Part shown: one piece after another, positions 16,694 to 25,336 of the stretch
Layout: every line of letters starts with the position of its first letter
Position numbering within the stretch: the stretch's first letter is position 1
Source of the DNA: Bin87 sp034423115
Lineage (GTDB): Bacteria > Chloroflexota > Dehalococcoidia > Lucifugimonadales > UBA3495
Reading direction: 5' to 3'
Assembly: GCA_034423115.1 (NCBI GenBank)
Contig: DAOUJD010000046.1
Coordinates: 1-64,000 of the forward strand
DNA: 64,000 nt
The notes under the pieces: generated by a model
Database searches by the model: none
What the model saw: the letters and a program-made list of their open reading frames with translations, nothing else
Told to the model about the DNA's origin: nothing
Position numbers and translations under genes: made by a program

Positions 16694-17119
16694 TTACTCC
16701 TCCATCAAACCGGATCCGTCGCGTTGCAGCAGTTCGATTCGCACGTCGTCCGGCCCGCGCACGAAGGCAATGCGCACGCCGGGGCGAATCGTGCGAGGCT
16801 CGGTGTAAATCTCCGCGCCCTTGTCCCGCAGATCCTCAACCGCTCCGTCGATGTCGTCCACCCGGAACCCGAAGTGGTCCAGCCCCAGGTGAGGGTCGCG
16901 AGGGCTCAAGTCGATGTGCTCTTCCGGCGGCGCTGAGGCGATGAAGATCGCTAGGCCGTTGACGTCCAAATCAACCCGTGGCACGCCGTCGCTCTGGATG
17001 AGGCGCAATACCTTGGCGTTGAACATGGTCTCAAAGAAGTTGGCCATGCCCTCCGGGTCCTTGGTGCGGACGTGAATGTGGTCATAGGTGTAGGTGTAAA
17101 CCGGCGTGCTTGTGCTCAT
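16694..17119 (-). CDS. VOC-family protein (glyoxalase/dioxygenase fold)
   Basis: A 141-residue vicinal-oxygen-chelate protein. The N-terminus YDHIHVRTKDPEGMANFFETMF and the second module LGLDHFGFRVDDIDGAVEDLRDKG with the ending IAFVRGPDDVRIELLQ are the usual paired beta-alpha-beta-beta-beta units. His14, His-Phe near residue 90 and Glu near residue 133 are likely metal ligands. Function could be a lyase, epimerase or dioxygenase. ATG 17119 has AAGGAG nine bases upstream; the open frame extends further without support. It is transcribed divergently from the aminotransferase. Confidence 0.85.
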   Translation of the reverse strand: MSTSTPVYTYTYDHIHVRTKDPEGMANFFETMFNAKVLRLIQSDGVPRVDLDVNGLAIFIASAPPEEHIDLSPRDPHLGLDHFGFRVDDIDGAVEDLRDKGAEIYTEPRTIRPGVRIAFVRGPDDVRIELLQRDGSGLMEE

Positions 17120-17225
17120 CGTGTGAGGCTCCTTGGTTGGTAATCGCCGCCCAATCCTACTACACCGAAAAGTCTGGCCGCACTGCGCTGAGACTGACCA
17201 AGGTGCTCTGACGGCACCGCTAACA

Positions 17226-17253
17226 TTGACAGGGTGTGCCACCTCAATACAAT
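17226..17253 (+). promoter_or_regulatory. Consensus promoter for the class III aminotransferase
   Basis: A perfect -35 TTGACA (17226-17231) and a near-perfect -10 TACAAT (17248-17253) are separated by 16 bases. Transcription would begin near 17260, leaving a short leader before GTG 17284 and ruling out an upstream TTG start at 17236. Confidence 0.7.
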
Positions 17254-17283
17254 CACCTCAACCCGAACTGCCGGAGGCCCACC

Positions 17284-18588
17284 GTGCCAGACAACTACAC
17301 CGAAGAAGAGCTGCTTGACCTGGCGCGCAGGTATAGCTTCCGCAGCCGTATGGACCGTAGCGGCGTTACCGGGCCGATATTCGTGTGGGGCCGCGGCTCG
17401 GTGGTCCGCGACATCAACGGCAAGGAATACCTGGACTTCAACTCCGGCCAGATGTGCGCCGCTCTGGGGCACAACCACCCTCGGATCGTGCAGGCCCTCC
17501 AGGAAAGTTCCGAGTCGCTGATCCATAGCCACATGACCATGTTCAACGACCGGGAGATTATCCTCGCCAGCCGGCTGGCGGAAATCACTCCGCCGGGACT
17601 CAACCGCAGCATGTTCCTCACCTCTGGCAGCGATTCTAACGAGGCCGCCATGGCTATCGCCAAACGCTACACGGGCGGCTACGAGGTTGCCAGCCCGGTG
17701 GTGAGCTTCCACGGAATGAGCGACGCCGCCCGCGCCGTGACGTTCTCGGGGTGGCACGGCGGATACGGACCATTCGCACCGGGCAACTACGCGATCCTGG
17801 CTCCCTACCGTTACCGCTGCACTTTCTGCCAGGAGCGGCCGGCGTGTGACTACGCGTGTCTGGACACCAGTTTTGAACTGCTGGACGCGCAATCCGACGG
17901 CCGTATGGCGGCGGTCATCACCGAGCCCCTGTTCAGCGCCGGCGGAGTGATCGAACCGCCCCCAGGCTGGTTGCAGGAACTCAAGCTACGGTGCGAACGA
18001 CGCGGCATGCTGCTGATCCTGGACGAGGCCCAGACAGGGCTGGCTAAGCTGGGATCGATGTGGGCATCCGAGCAAGAGGGCGTGGTTCCCGATATTTTCA
18101 CCATCTCCAAGCACTTCGGCGGTGGAATCGCCATCAGCGCGACCATCACTACCGACGAAATCGAGGAGAAAGCGGTGGAGACCGGATTGGTGGTCGCTCA
18201 TTCCCACTCCAATGACCCGTTGACCTGCAACGCCGCCATCGCCAGCTTGGACATCATCCTGGAGGAGAACCTTGTCGACGTGGCCGCCCGCATCGGCCGG
18301 TATTGGCGAGGGCATCTCGAGGAATTGCAACGACGGCACGAACTGATCGGCGATGTGCGCGGTCGCGGCCTTCTCCAGGGTGTTGAGTTTGTCACGGACC
18401 GGGAGACGAAAGAGCCGGCTTACAGCGAGGGACAGCAGATCGGACGCGCCTGCCTGGAAAACGGCCTGATCATGAGCGTACGCCGGCGCGGCTCAGCCTT
18501 GCGTTTCGTACCGCCGTTCACCACCACCGAGGAGCAGATGGACCTGGCCGCCGACATTCTGGATCACGCGATATCGTCGGTCTCGTAA
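17284..18588 (+). CDS. Class III PLP-dependent aminotransferase
   Basis: A 434-residue fold-type I aminotransferase of the AGXT2/GABA/dialkylglycine decarboxylase group. The PLP Schiff-base lysine is Lys276 in TISKHFGGG; LDEAQTGLAKLG supplies the cofactor-ring Asp, and LTSGSDSNEAA the phosphate-binding turn. A four-cysteine stretch, Cys179, Cys182, Cys188 and Cys192, is denser than in the related YRCPFG-type proteins. The GTG start follows GGAGG (17273-17277) and a strong promoter. The amino donor is unknown; 2,2-dialkylglycine decarboxylase is an alternative. It stands alone between the divergent VOC gene and the convergent cob operon. Confidence 0.88.
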   Translation: MPDNYTEEELLDLARRYSFRSRMDRSGVTGPIFVWGRGSVVRDINGKEYLDFNSGQMCAALGHNHPRIVQALQESSESLIHSHMTMFNDREIILASRLAEITPPGLNRSMFLTSGSDSNEAAMAIAKRYTGGYEVASPVVSFHGMSDAARAVTFSGWHGGYGPFAPGNYAILAPYRYRCTFCQERPACDYACLDTSFELLDAQSDGRMAAVITEPLFSAGGVIEPPPGWLQELKLRCERRGMLLILDEAQTGLAKLGSMWASEQEGVVPDIFTISKHFGGGIAISATITTDEIEEKAVETGLVVAHSHSNDPLTCNAAIASLDIILEENLVDVAARIGRYWRGHLEELQRRHELIGDVRGRGLLQGVEFVTDRETKEPAYSEGQQIGRACLENGLIMSVRRRGSALRFVPPFTTTEEQMDLAADILDHAISSVS

Positions 18589-18608
18589 CGGAACGGGCTT
18601 TCGTTCCG

Positions 18609-19238
18609 TCAGCGTTCCCAGGCACGGACGACGCCGCTGATGTGCGACGTGTCGTTGTACAGGTGCATCACGGCGTTGTCCGGGTACGTGTAGATCACCG
18701 TCAGCGAGCAGTTGGACATGGCGAACTTCCAGTTGGCTTCCAGCGGCAATCCCAACAACGATACGATACCCGCTCTAAGGCTCCCGCCGTGTCCCACAAT
18801 CAACGCGCTTTGGTCCATGTGCGCGTCCCTGACCTGCTCAACGATTCCGGCCAGACGGACGCTGGTTTCGCGAATGGTTTCCCCACCGGGCGGAGCGAAA
18901 TCCAGGTCGTTGGCCATGGATGGCTCGTATAGCTCCGGGTACTTGTCGCGGTATTCGTCCTCCGTCAGGCCCTCGAACACGCCCTTGTTGTACTCACGCA
19001 GTTCCTGCGTGAACGTGACCGGCACCTCCCGTTCACCGAGCACCACCTTAGCGGTTTCGGCGGCGCGAGAAAGGTCCGACGAATAGGCCGCGTCGATGGG
19101 TATGGTCGCCAGGCGGCGGGCCAACATGCGCGCCTGCTCGCGACCCCGCTCGGACAAGGACACGTCGGTGTGCCCCTGAATCCGGCCAGCTACATTCCAT
19201 TCGGTTTCGCCGTGACGCGTGATGTAGATGATTCCCAT
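18609..19238 (-). CDS. Histidine phosphatase, probable alpha-ribazole phosphatase (CobC-like)
   Basis: A 209-residue branch 1 histidine phosphatase. The catalytic RHGETEWN (His9) is at residues 8-15, Glu near 85 (EYNKGVFEG) is the general acid, and the second histidine is in VGHGGSLR. It lies nine bases after cobD at the end of the cobalamin operon, which makes dephosphorylation of alpha-ribazole phosphate the likeliest role. By sequence alone it could equally be a phosphoglycerate mutase-like phosphatase, so the CobC assignment rests on context. Confidence 0.8.
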   Translation of the reverse strand: MGIIYITRHGETEWNVAGRIQGHTDVSLSERGREQARMLARRLATIPIDAAYSSDLSRAAETAKVVLGEREVPVTFTQELREYNKGVFEGLTEDEYRDKYPELYEPSMANDLDFAPPGGETIRETSVRLAGIVEQVRDAHMDQSALIVGHGGSLRAGIVSLLGLPLEANWKFAMSNCSLTVIYTYPDNAVMHLYNDTSHISGVVRAWER

Positions 19239-19247
19239 GCCAAATCC

Positions 19248-20387
19248 TCAGTTGCTCTGTTCGCGGTCCATCAATTCGGCGATGGCATCAGTCAATCGGA
19301 TGCAGTCTTCCACTGGCCGCAGGCCGATGCGAATACAGTCGGGCAGTCCGAACGAGGTGCAGTCCCTAACGAATAAGCCCCGACGCGCCAAGCTATCTCG
19401 CAATGCGGCAGCATCGCCAACCTGGGCCACCAAGAAGTTGGCTGCGGTGGGGTAACACCGGATGCCCAGCGACTCCAGTCGTTCGATGACGCAATCGCGG
19501 GACGCCGCCACCGCCTCCCTCGCCTTTTCCAGGTAGACTTCATCCGCAAGCGCGACCATACCCGCAACCTGCGCCAACCCGTTCACGCTCCAGTCGGGCT
19601 GCAACGCCGCCAATCGAGCAATCACAGATGGCGCTGCAATCGCGTAACCCAGCCGCAAAGCGGTGAGAGCGTAATCCTTGGTCATGGAGCGCAGCGCGAC
19701 CACCGAGTCCAAGCGCGCCGCCAACTCAACGACGCTACCTTCCTTCCAATGGTCGGAGAGATTGATGTACGCCTCATCGACCACCAGCAAGCCCCCAAAG
19801 TCCGCAACCGCCTTCGCGATCGCTTCGATTTCGACGCGGCTGATCAGCGCTCCGGTCGGATTGTTGGGGTTGCAAATGAACGTCAACGTCGGTTTTTCTG
19901 AGGAGATGAGGCTCACGGCGGTTTCGGTGTCCCAGTAAAACCCGCCATTTCCTCGCGCGGCCTCCAGAGTATGTACTAGCCCGCCCGATATGCGGACCGC
20001 ACCGTCGTACTCACCGTAGGTTGGAGTGAGCAGCAGCGCCGATTTGGAGCAGCCCGCCCTTGGCTGCTGGATGTACGCTCGCGTCAGCAGGTGGATGATC
20101 TCGGTCGAACCGTTGCCCACGATGACGTTTTCAACGGCCACGCCATCCGCTGCGTGATGGACGGCAACGGTCTCGGTAAGCTCAAGGCAGTGGGGGTCGG
20201 GATATGCTGCCAGATTTACGCCGGCGATGGCATCCCACACTCCGTCCGGCGGCCCCAGCGGGCTCACGCTGGCGGAAAAATCGAGGCAGTCCTCCAAGCG
20301 GAGGCCCAACGCCCTTAGCTCGGCTTCCTTGATGCCGCCGTGCACGGGCCGGGATAGTGGACCCGGGTTGACTGCGTTAGCTCCCAT
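19248..20387 (-). CDS. cobD: Threonine-phosphate decarboxylase (CobD-like aminotransferase)
   Basis: A 379-residue fold-type I PLP enzyme. The N-terminus HGGIKEAELRALGL, LDFSASVSPLGPP and AYPDPHCLEL are typical of CobD rather than HisC, and the PLP lysine is Lys237 in SMTKDYALTALRLGYA. It would make aminopropanol phosphate for the nucleotide loop of cobalamin. Context is strong: CbiB, which uses that product, is two genes upstream. ATG 20387 or TTG 20393 are possible starts. Distinguishing it from histidinol-phosphate aminotransferase relies on these N-terminal blocks and on context. Confidence 0.85.
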   Translation of the reverse strand: MGANAVNPGPLSRPVHGGIKEAELRALGLRLEDCLDFSASVSPLGPPDGVWDAIAGVNLAAYPDPHCLELTETVAVHHAADGVAVENVIVGNGSTEIIHLLTRAYIQQPRAGCSKSALLLTPTYGEYDGAVRISGGLVHTLEAARGNGGFYWDTETAVSLISSEKPTLTFICNPNNPTGALISRVEIEAIAKAVADFGGLLVVDEAYINLSDHWKEGSVVELAARLDSVVALRSMTKDYALTALRLGYAIAAPSVIARLAALQPDWSVNGLAQVAGMVALADEVYLEKAREAVAASRDCVIERLESLGIRCYPTAANFLVAQVGDAAALRDSLARRGLFVRDCTSFGLPDCIRIGLRPVEDCIRLTDAIAELMDREQSN

Positions 20388-20397
20388 TACCAAGGGG

Positions 20398-20988
20398 TTA
20401 GCGGTTGGCCCGTATGACTGCCAACACCGGGTCGCCGAAGATCCGATCCAACTCGACCTCGAAGCCGGGTATAGTGGCCGTCGTCAACGTGTCGCCTCGG
20501 CTCAGCACGGAGCGTTCTGCGTATTCGGCGCCAGACAGTTCCAGGACGGTAATGGTGTCGTTCACGGGGTCGACCAGCCAATACTCGGGAATTCCTGATT
20601 CAGCATAGATCGCACGCTTCATAACGAGATCGCGGTTTCGGTCGCTGGAAAGCGTCTCAACCACCAGATCAGGCGGCCCTTCGACCATCCCGCGCCGTAT
20701 CAAATGCAGGTTCTGGGTCCGCAGGTAAACAATGTCCGGTGTGGGAGCATACCGATCGCTGAGCGCAAGGCCGATGGTGGTGAATGCCAGGCCCGGCATG
20801 GGTTTCAAAGAACGCGCAAACGCGTTGATCATCCCAACCAAATAATCGATGATCAACTGATGTTCAGCGGTTGCTGGCGGCATTTGATAAAACTCTCCGT
20901 TGATCAGTTCGCACACCCCACCTTCCGCCTCATCCAGTTCCCGATATTCGGAGAGCGTCATCCTAGTTCCGGGTTGCACTGTAGTCAT
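20398..20988 (-). CDS. Uma2-family PD-(D/E)XK-like protein (first copy)
   Basis: A 196-residue Uma2 (DUF820) protein of the restriction-endonuclease-like fold. Blocks include CELINGEFYQMPP, YAPTPDIVYLR, GPPDLVVETLSSDRNRDLVMKR and GIPEYWLVDP; the Asp of PDLVVE, the Glu, and the lysine-bearing segment fit the nuclease core. Biological role is unknown. It sits between cbiB and cobD within the cobalamin operon, 37 bases after cbiB and ten before cobD. ATG 20988 follows AGAGGTG; the frame upstream to 21159 overlaps cbiB and is rejected. Confidence 0.85.
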   Translation of the reverse strand: MTTVQPGTRMTLSEYRELDEAEGGVCELINGEFYQMPPATAEHQLIIDYLVGMINAFARSLKPMPGLAFTTIGLALSDRYAPTPDIVYLRTQNLHLIRRGMVEGPPDLVVETLSSDRNRDLVMKRAIYAESGIPEYWLVDPVNDTITVLELSGAEYAERSVLSRGDTLTTATIPGFEVELDRIFGDPVLAVIRANR

Positions 20989-21025
20989 CTGGACACCTCT
21001 TGGCCTCCCTTGCCGCATCGTCATT

Positions 21026-22012
21026 CTACCACCACGGCAAGAAGGCCCATCGAATCCAGATGAGACCGACGGCAACGGCGGCAGCGAGAACAGCGGTGGC
21101 GTAAAGCGCGCGCGTCGCCGCGGCAATGTGCCTTGGAAGGGGTTCAGGCGCCGGATCACCCAAGCTGTAGTGGCCGACTTTCTCCAACGTAACGCCCAGC
21201 CCGCCGGCCATGGCAGCCATGGTCCAGCCGGCGTTGGGCGATTCCGTTCGTCCCCGATGCGCGATCATGATGGTCCACGCTCGGCCTGCGCCCATGCCGG
21301 GGAGCAGTGCGGTGGAGACCCACAGCAGGCCAGCAGCCAACCGGGCCGGCATAAGGTTTATCAGATCATCGAGCCGTGCCGACGCCTTGCCCAGGTATTC
21401 GTATCGGCCGTGGTAGCCCACCATGCTGTCCAGAGTGTTGATGGCCCGGTAGGCCACCGCGCCGGGGAGGCCGAACAGTGCGAACGCCAACAGCGGCCCG
21501 ACCACGCTGTCGGTGATGTTTTCGGCCACTGATTCAATCGCGCCGGCCGCCATCTGCCCGATGGAAAGCTGAGACGTGTCGCGGCTCACCAGCGCGGACA
21601 TTTGACGACGCGCCTCGCCGATGTCGCCCGCCGACAATATTCGCCCGATGTCGGCGGCGACGCGGTGCAGCATCCGCATCGAGAAAGTGGTTTTGAGCAG
21701 CATCGCCACGACCACAAGATACGCAAGCGGATGGAGTTGCATCAGCCCGTACGCCGCTGCCCAGGCTGCCGCGCCCCAGGTGGCTGGAACCAACAGAGCC
21801 ATCGCGACGCCCGCCGCGAGTTGCATTAAATGTGAGGCATCCGGGCCAGGAGCGATGCGATCGGCCAACGCGACAGTTTGGCCGATCCAGACGGTGGGAT
21901 GTAGCCGATTGGGCGGTTCGCCCAGCGTTAGGTCCAATAGCAGCGCCAACAGCAGGACCAGCACGTCCAGCGGAACGGGGAGAGTGGTCAAGGTGTGCGC
22001 CAACTCGTCCAT
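21026..22012 (-). CDS. cbiB: Adenosylcobinamide-phosphate synthase CbiB
   Basis: A 328-residue membrane enzyme that attaches aminopropanol (phosphate) to adenosylcobyric acid. The N-terminus LLLALLLDLTLGEPPNRLHPTVWIG and the SVAENITDSVVGPLLA and PNAGWTMAAMAGGLGVTLEK blocks are diagnostic, and four to five hydrophobic segments are visible. Its ATG at 22012 is one base beyond the cobS TGA (TGAAATG), so translation is coupled. The Uma2 gene and cobD follow in the same direction. Confidence 0.94.
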   Translation of the reverse strand: MDELAHTLTTLPVPLDVLVLLLALLLDLTLGEPPNRLHPTVWIGQTVALADRIAPGPDASHLMQLAAGVAMALLVPATWGAAAWAAAYGLMQLHPLAYLVVVAMLLKTTFSMRMLHRVAADIGRILSAGDIGEARRQMSALVSRDTSQLSIGQMAAGAIESVAENITDSVVGPLLAFALFGLPGAVAYRAINTLDSMVGYHGRYEYLGKASARLDDLINLMPARLAAGLLWVSTALLPGMGAGRAWTIMIAHRGRTESPNAGWTMAAMAGGLGVTLEKVGHYSLGDPAPEPLPRHIAAATRALYATAVLAAAVAVGLIWIRWAFLPWW

Positions 22013-22013
22013 T

Positions 22014-22895
22014 TCAGTAGGTCGAGTAAGAGAACCAGCCAGCCTCAAAACCGATGGGCCAGCGCATATCGGTCAGAATCCCTCCACCGTAGCCCATCGT
22101 GAACCCCATTCCGCCCAATTCCACGCGCCACAACAGGATAAGGAGCAAAACCAGGGCCAGTACCTCCATGATTTCGTTTGCCGCGCCGTAGCAATCACCG
22201 GTCAACCCTCCTCCCAAGCGCCTAGAAGCCCACCAGCCCAGCAGCAACGAAACCACCGAGACCACGACCAGAATCAAGATTCCCGCCAACCCCAACAAGA
22301 ACCATGCTACGGCAGCCACAGTAAGCAGGGCAAAGCCGGTCGCCAGCCAAGGCCGGCCATGTGTCGCAAACGCGCTTCCGATCCCTTGCTGCCGGCCGTA
22401 GGGGAAAACGGTCAGCAGCAGCGTCATCGCCCACCGCGAAACGATTGGGAAAAACAATAATCCGCTCAGGCCGGGCACCATGGTCAACAGCGAAAGCAAC
22501 GCTGAGTATTTGACCAGCAACACGCTGACGCATCCGGCTACCGCGAACGAGCCCACGCGAGAATCACGCATGATCTCCAGCCGCCGTTCCACCGTGTGGC
22601 CTCCCCACATGGCGTCACAAAAGTCCATTAGGCCGTCCAGATGAAGAAATCGATTTGCCGCGGCCATCGCCATCACCAACAGCGCTGCCAGAACCGGCGT
22701 GAACATCGGGACTCCCAACGCCAGGGTCCAAAGCAATACAAGAGCCACCAGCAGTAAACCGTACAGCAGCCCCACAATGGGGTACCAACCGCGGGACCGG
22801 GAGATTTCGATGTCGGTAGCGGAAGCCAGCCCGACCGGAAGAATGGTCAGGAAAGAGAGCGCCACCAACAGCGGCGCGTAGGCGGCCCGAAACAC
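22014..22895 (-). CDS. cobS: Adenosylcobinamide-GDP ribazoletransferase CobS
   Basis: A 293-residue polytopic membrane enzyme that joins alpha-ribazole to adenosylcobinamide-GDP in the last step of cobalamin assembly. The signature HLDGLMDFCDAMWGGHTVERRLEIMRDSRVG is split here as HLDGLMDFCDAMWGG and RRLEIMRDSRVG (about residues 85-115), followed by hydrophobic helices and LTGDCYGAANEIMEV near the end. The GTG start at 22895 lies 15 bases after the cobT stop. It is coupled to cbiB downstream. Confidence 0.93.
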   Translation of the reverse strand: MFRAAYAPLLVALSFLTILPVGLASATDIEISRSRGWYPIVGLLYGLLLVALVLLWTLALGVPMFTPVLAALLVMAMAAANRFLHLDGLMDFCDAMWGGHTVERRLEIMRDSRVGSFAVAGCVSVLLVKYSALLSLLTMVPGLSGLLFFPIVSRWAMTLLLTVFPYGRQQGIGSAFATHGRPWLATGFALLTVAAVAWFLLGLAGILILVVVSVVSLLLGWWASRRLGGGLTGDCYGAANEIMEVLALVLLLILLWRVELGGMGFTMGYGGGILTDMRWPIGFEAGWFSYSTY

Positions 22896-22910
22896 TATCG
22901 AAATCGACGA

Positions 22911-23978
22911 CTAGTCATCGCGGTCGGAGACGCCGGCCTCGGCGAAGGTTGCCATTTCAGAGAGGACTTTCGCGGATGCCTCCACAATGTGCATCGCCAA
23001 GGCCGCGCCGGTGCCCTCGCCAAGGCGCATGTCCATGTTCAGCAAAGGCGACAATCCCATGGCCTGCAGGCCGACATTGTGGCCTGGCTCCACGGAGCGG
23101 TGGGCGGCGATGTATCGTTTGGCAATCTGTGGGCATAGCCGCCAAGCGATCAGGGCGGCCGCGCCGCTGATGAAGCCGTCCACTATAACGGCGCAGTTGC
23201 GCGCCGCGGCTCCGAGCATGACGCCAGCCAGCACGCCGATTTCGTAGCCGCCCACTTTGGTCAGCACGTCCAGGCCGTCCTCGCCGTCCGGTTGGTTGAC
23301 GTCCAGGGCACGCCGGATGGTCGCGATTTTTCCCTCCAGGCCAGCGTCATCGACGCCCGTGCCGCGTCCCGTTACCGCGGCGACATCCGCTCCGGTGATG
23401 ACGGCGGTGATGGCGGCAGACGGAGTCGTGTTGCCGATGCCCATGTCGCCGCCGGCAATCAGGTTGGCTCCGGCGTCGGCGCTGGCGTTGGCGGCGTTGA
23501 TTCCAATTTCCAGGCAGCGGATGGCGTCGTCACGGCTCATGGCGGGACCGGCGGCGATGTTGCTGGCGCCGTACCCGACCTTGGCAATAGTGAGGCCGGG
23601 ATGTGGGTCCAGGTCGACCGCTACGCCCGCGTCGATCACCGTGATGTCGGCGCCGGCGTGACCAGCCAGGGCATTGATGGCCGCTCCGCCAGCAAGGAAA
23701 TTGAACACCATCTGCGGCGTTACTTCCGCGGGGTAAGCCGAGACGCCCTCGGACGCGACACCGTGATCTCCGGCCACCACGATGACCGCCTTGCCGGTGA
23801 TCTGGGGAATCGGCTCCGCGAAGATTCCGGCCAGTTGGATGGACAAAGCTTCCAAGCGGCCAAGGCTGCCGGGCGGCTTGGTGAGCACTCCCTGTCGCGC
23901 CTCGGCTGCGGCGACGGCTTCCGCATCCAGCGGGCTGATGGCGGCGATAGTCTGGTCAACCAGCGATGAGATTGGCAC
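22911..23978 (-). CDS. cobT: Nicotinate-nucleotide--dimethylbenzimidazole phosphoribosyltransferase CobT
   Basis: A 355-residue enzyme that makes alpha-ribazole phosphate from dimethylbenzimidazole and nicotinate mononucleotide. Visible blocks are LTKPPGSLGRLE, VVAGDHGVASEGVSAYP, GGDMGIGNTTPSAA and the C-terminal MRLGEGTGAALA with the catalytic Glu. Normal length. The GTG start has GAAGGTGA upstream. It sits between cobO and cobS in the cobalamin operon and implies a benzimidazole-type lower ligand. Confidence 0.95.
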   Translation of the reverse strand: MPISSLVDQTIAAISPLDAEAVAAAEARQGVLTKPPGSLGRLEALSIQLAGIFAEPIPQITGKAVIVVAGDHGVASEGVSAYPAEVTPQMVFNFLAGGAAINALAGHAGADITVIDAGVAVDLDPHPGLTIAKVGYGASNIAAGPAMSRDDAIRCLEIGINAANASADAGANLIAGGDMGIGNTTPSAAITAVITGADVAAVTGRGTGVDDAGLEGKIATIRRALDVNQPDGEDGLDVLTKVGGYEIGVLAGVMLGAAARNCAVIVDGFISGAAALIAWRLCPQIAKRYIAAHRSVEPGHNVGLQAMGLSPLLNMDMRLGEGTGAALAMHIVEASAKVLSEMATFAEAGVSDRDD

Positions 23979-23990
23979 GGTGTCACCTTC

Positions 23991-24021
23991 ACCCTAGACC
24001 TCTCCCATCAAGGGAGAGGGG
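23991..24021. repeat. Intergenic hairpin of the CCTCTCCC/GGGAGAGG type
   Basis: CCTCTCCC (23999-24006) pairs with GGGAGAGG (24012-24019) around ATCAA, preceded by a CACCCTAGA stretch. The arrangement resembles the CACCCT...CTCTCCC repeats found between genes in many genomes. It separates cobO from cobT within the operon, so it is unlikely to be a strong minus-strand terminator; the T run lies on the plus strand. Confidence 0.5.
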
Positions 24022-24029
24022 ACAATTTT

Positions 24030-24599
24030 TCAGAACTCGATACCCGGCTGCGCTTTGATGCCGGCGTCATACGGATGCTTGACCACGTTCATCTCGGTTA
24101 CCAAGTCGGCGTATTCGACCAGCGCTTCGGGGGCATGGCGGCCAGTGATGATGACGTGCTGCATCTCCGGGCGGGCCTTGAGAGCGTCAACCACATCTTC
24201 GACGGGCAACCAGCCGTAGTGCATGGGGTAGGTGAACTCGTCCAGGATCACGAGGTCGTATTCGCCGCCGGCGATGACCTCCTTGGCATCCTCCCAGAGG
24301 GCGCGGGCCAGATCTGCGCTGGCGTCCAGGTCCTGGGACCGCCAGGTGAAGCCGTCGCCCATCGCGCGGACGGTGATGCCCATCTTCTGGGCGGCCCGCT
24401 GCTCGCCGAAGTTGGCGGTGGTGTGCTTGATGAACTGGAGCATGATCACGTTCATTTCGCGGCCCCACGAACGCATCAGCACGCCCATCGCGGCCGTGGT
24501 TTTGCCCTTGCCGTTGCCGGTGTTGACGATGACCAGTCCTTTGTTGATTCGAGGGCCGCGCACGGACTGGGGGCCGTGGCGGGTTTCTTGCGTTGTCAT
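24030..24599 (-). CDS. cobO: Cob(I)yrinic acid a,c-diamide adenosyltransferase (CobO/BtuR)
   Basis: A 189-residue adenosyltransferase that transfers the 5'-deoxyadenosyl group of ATP to cob(I)alamin precursors. The P-loop NTGNGKGKTTAAMG is near residues 26-39, and VIMLQFIK, GDGFTWRSQD, LVILDEFTYPM and ITGRHAP complete the CobA family pattern. ATG 24599 follows AGGAGGAG; an open frame to 24653 is not needed. It lies 50 bases downstream of the second Uma2 gene and just upstream of cobT. Confidence 0.95.
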   Translation of the reverse strand: MTTQETRHGPQSVRGPRINKGLVIVNTGNGKGKTTAAMGVLMRSWGREMNVIMLQFIKHTTANFGEQRAAQKMGITVRAMGDGFTWRSQDLDASADLARALWEDAKEVIAGGEYDLVILDEFTYPMHYGWLPVEDVVDALKARPEMQHVIITGRHAPEALVEYADLVTEMNVVKHPYDAGIKAQPGIEF

Positions 24600-24649
24600 G
24601 AATGCCGTACTCCTCCTAACCGTTTCAAGAGGTGGTGCCGCTGCCGGCA

Positions 24650-25336
24650 TCACGGAAGATTGTCGAAAATGCGCTGGCGAACATCGAACACGAAACCGGG
24701 CAACACGTCGCCACCGCCGACGGTTTCGGGATCGGCCATGACTTCGGGTTCCGCACCGGGGCTGAACACGGAGACGGTGCGGTCAACGGGATGTATGACC
24801 CAGACCAAGCGAGCGCCGCCATCCAAGTAACGACGGACTTTGTCGGCCAGTTGTGGGCCCCGGTTGGATGGCGAGACGATCTCGACAACAAAATCGGGGA
24901 CAACCCTTGCGTATGGCGGTGTCCGCGCCTCTTCGGGCAGGATGTTCCATCGCTCGTCGGACATCCACCAAGCGTCCGGACCCAAGCGGGACCCGTCCGG
25001 GAGTACGAACAAGGAGGTGGAGCCACCGTACTTGCCACCATGCTCCCTACCCCAAATCCCAACTTCGACCACTACCTCGGCTTCATACCAGTCGCCGGGC
25101 AATCCCGTAGGAGCCATAATTTTCAGTTCTCCCTTAGCGGTGACTTCGAAATCACCGAGAGTCTCCCCGTTGCGTTGTGCAAAGTCCTCAAGCCAAGAGT
25201 CGAGGTCGGGATCGTCAAGGGACTGGCCGAACTCCGCCAGTGGTATCAGCAGGTACCCACGGAACCACTCGGATGGAGCCAAGTCATCGGAGGTTCCGGT
25301 TGATCCGGTTGGCTTCTGAGTGCGGGCAGTAGTCAT
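24650..25336 (-). CDS. Uma2-family PD-(D/E)XK-like protein (second copy)
   Basis: A 228-residue Uma2 (DUF820) protein with the core blocks SRLGPDAWWMSDERW, VVPDFVVEIVSPSNR, DKVRRYLDGGARLVWVIHP and RTVSVFSP. The Asp of PDFVVE and the Glu followed by the Lys of ADKV match the nuclease-like active site. Its ATG overlaps the cbiA stop by four bases (ATGA, 25333-25336), so it is translated with the cobalamin genes. It has only family-level resemblance to the copy at 20398-20988, arguing for independent arrival rather than recent duplication. Function unknown. Confidence 0.86.
   Translation of the reverse strand: MTTARTQKPTGSTGTSDDLAPSEWFRGYLLIPLAEFGQSLDDPDLDSWLEDFAQRNGETLGDFEVTAKGELKIMAPTGLPGDWYEAEVVVEVGIWGREHGGKYGGSTSLFVLPDGSRLGPDAWWMSDERWNILPEEARTPPYARVVPDFVVEIVSPSNRGPQLADKVRRYLDGGARLVWVIHPVDRTVSVFSPGAEPEVMADPETVGGGDVLPGFVFDVRQRIFDNLP

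Noticed and set aside
24075..24830. Plus-strand 251-codon frame opposite cobO
   Set aside because: It is the antisense shadow of the well-supported cobO and Uma2 genes.
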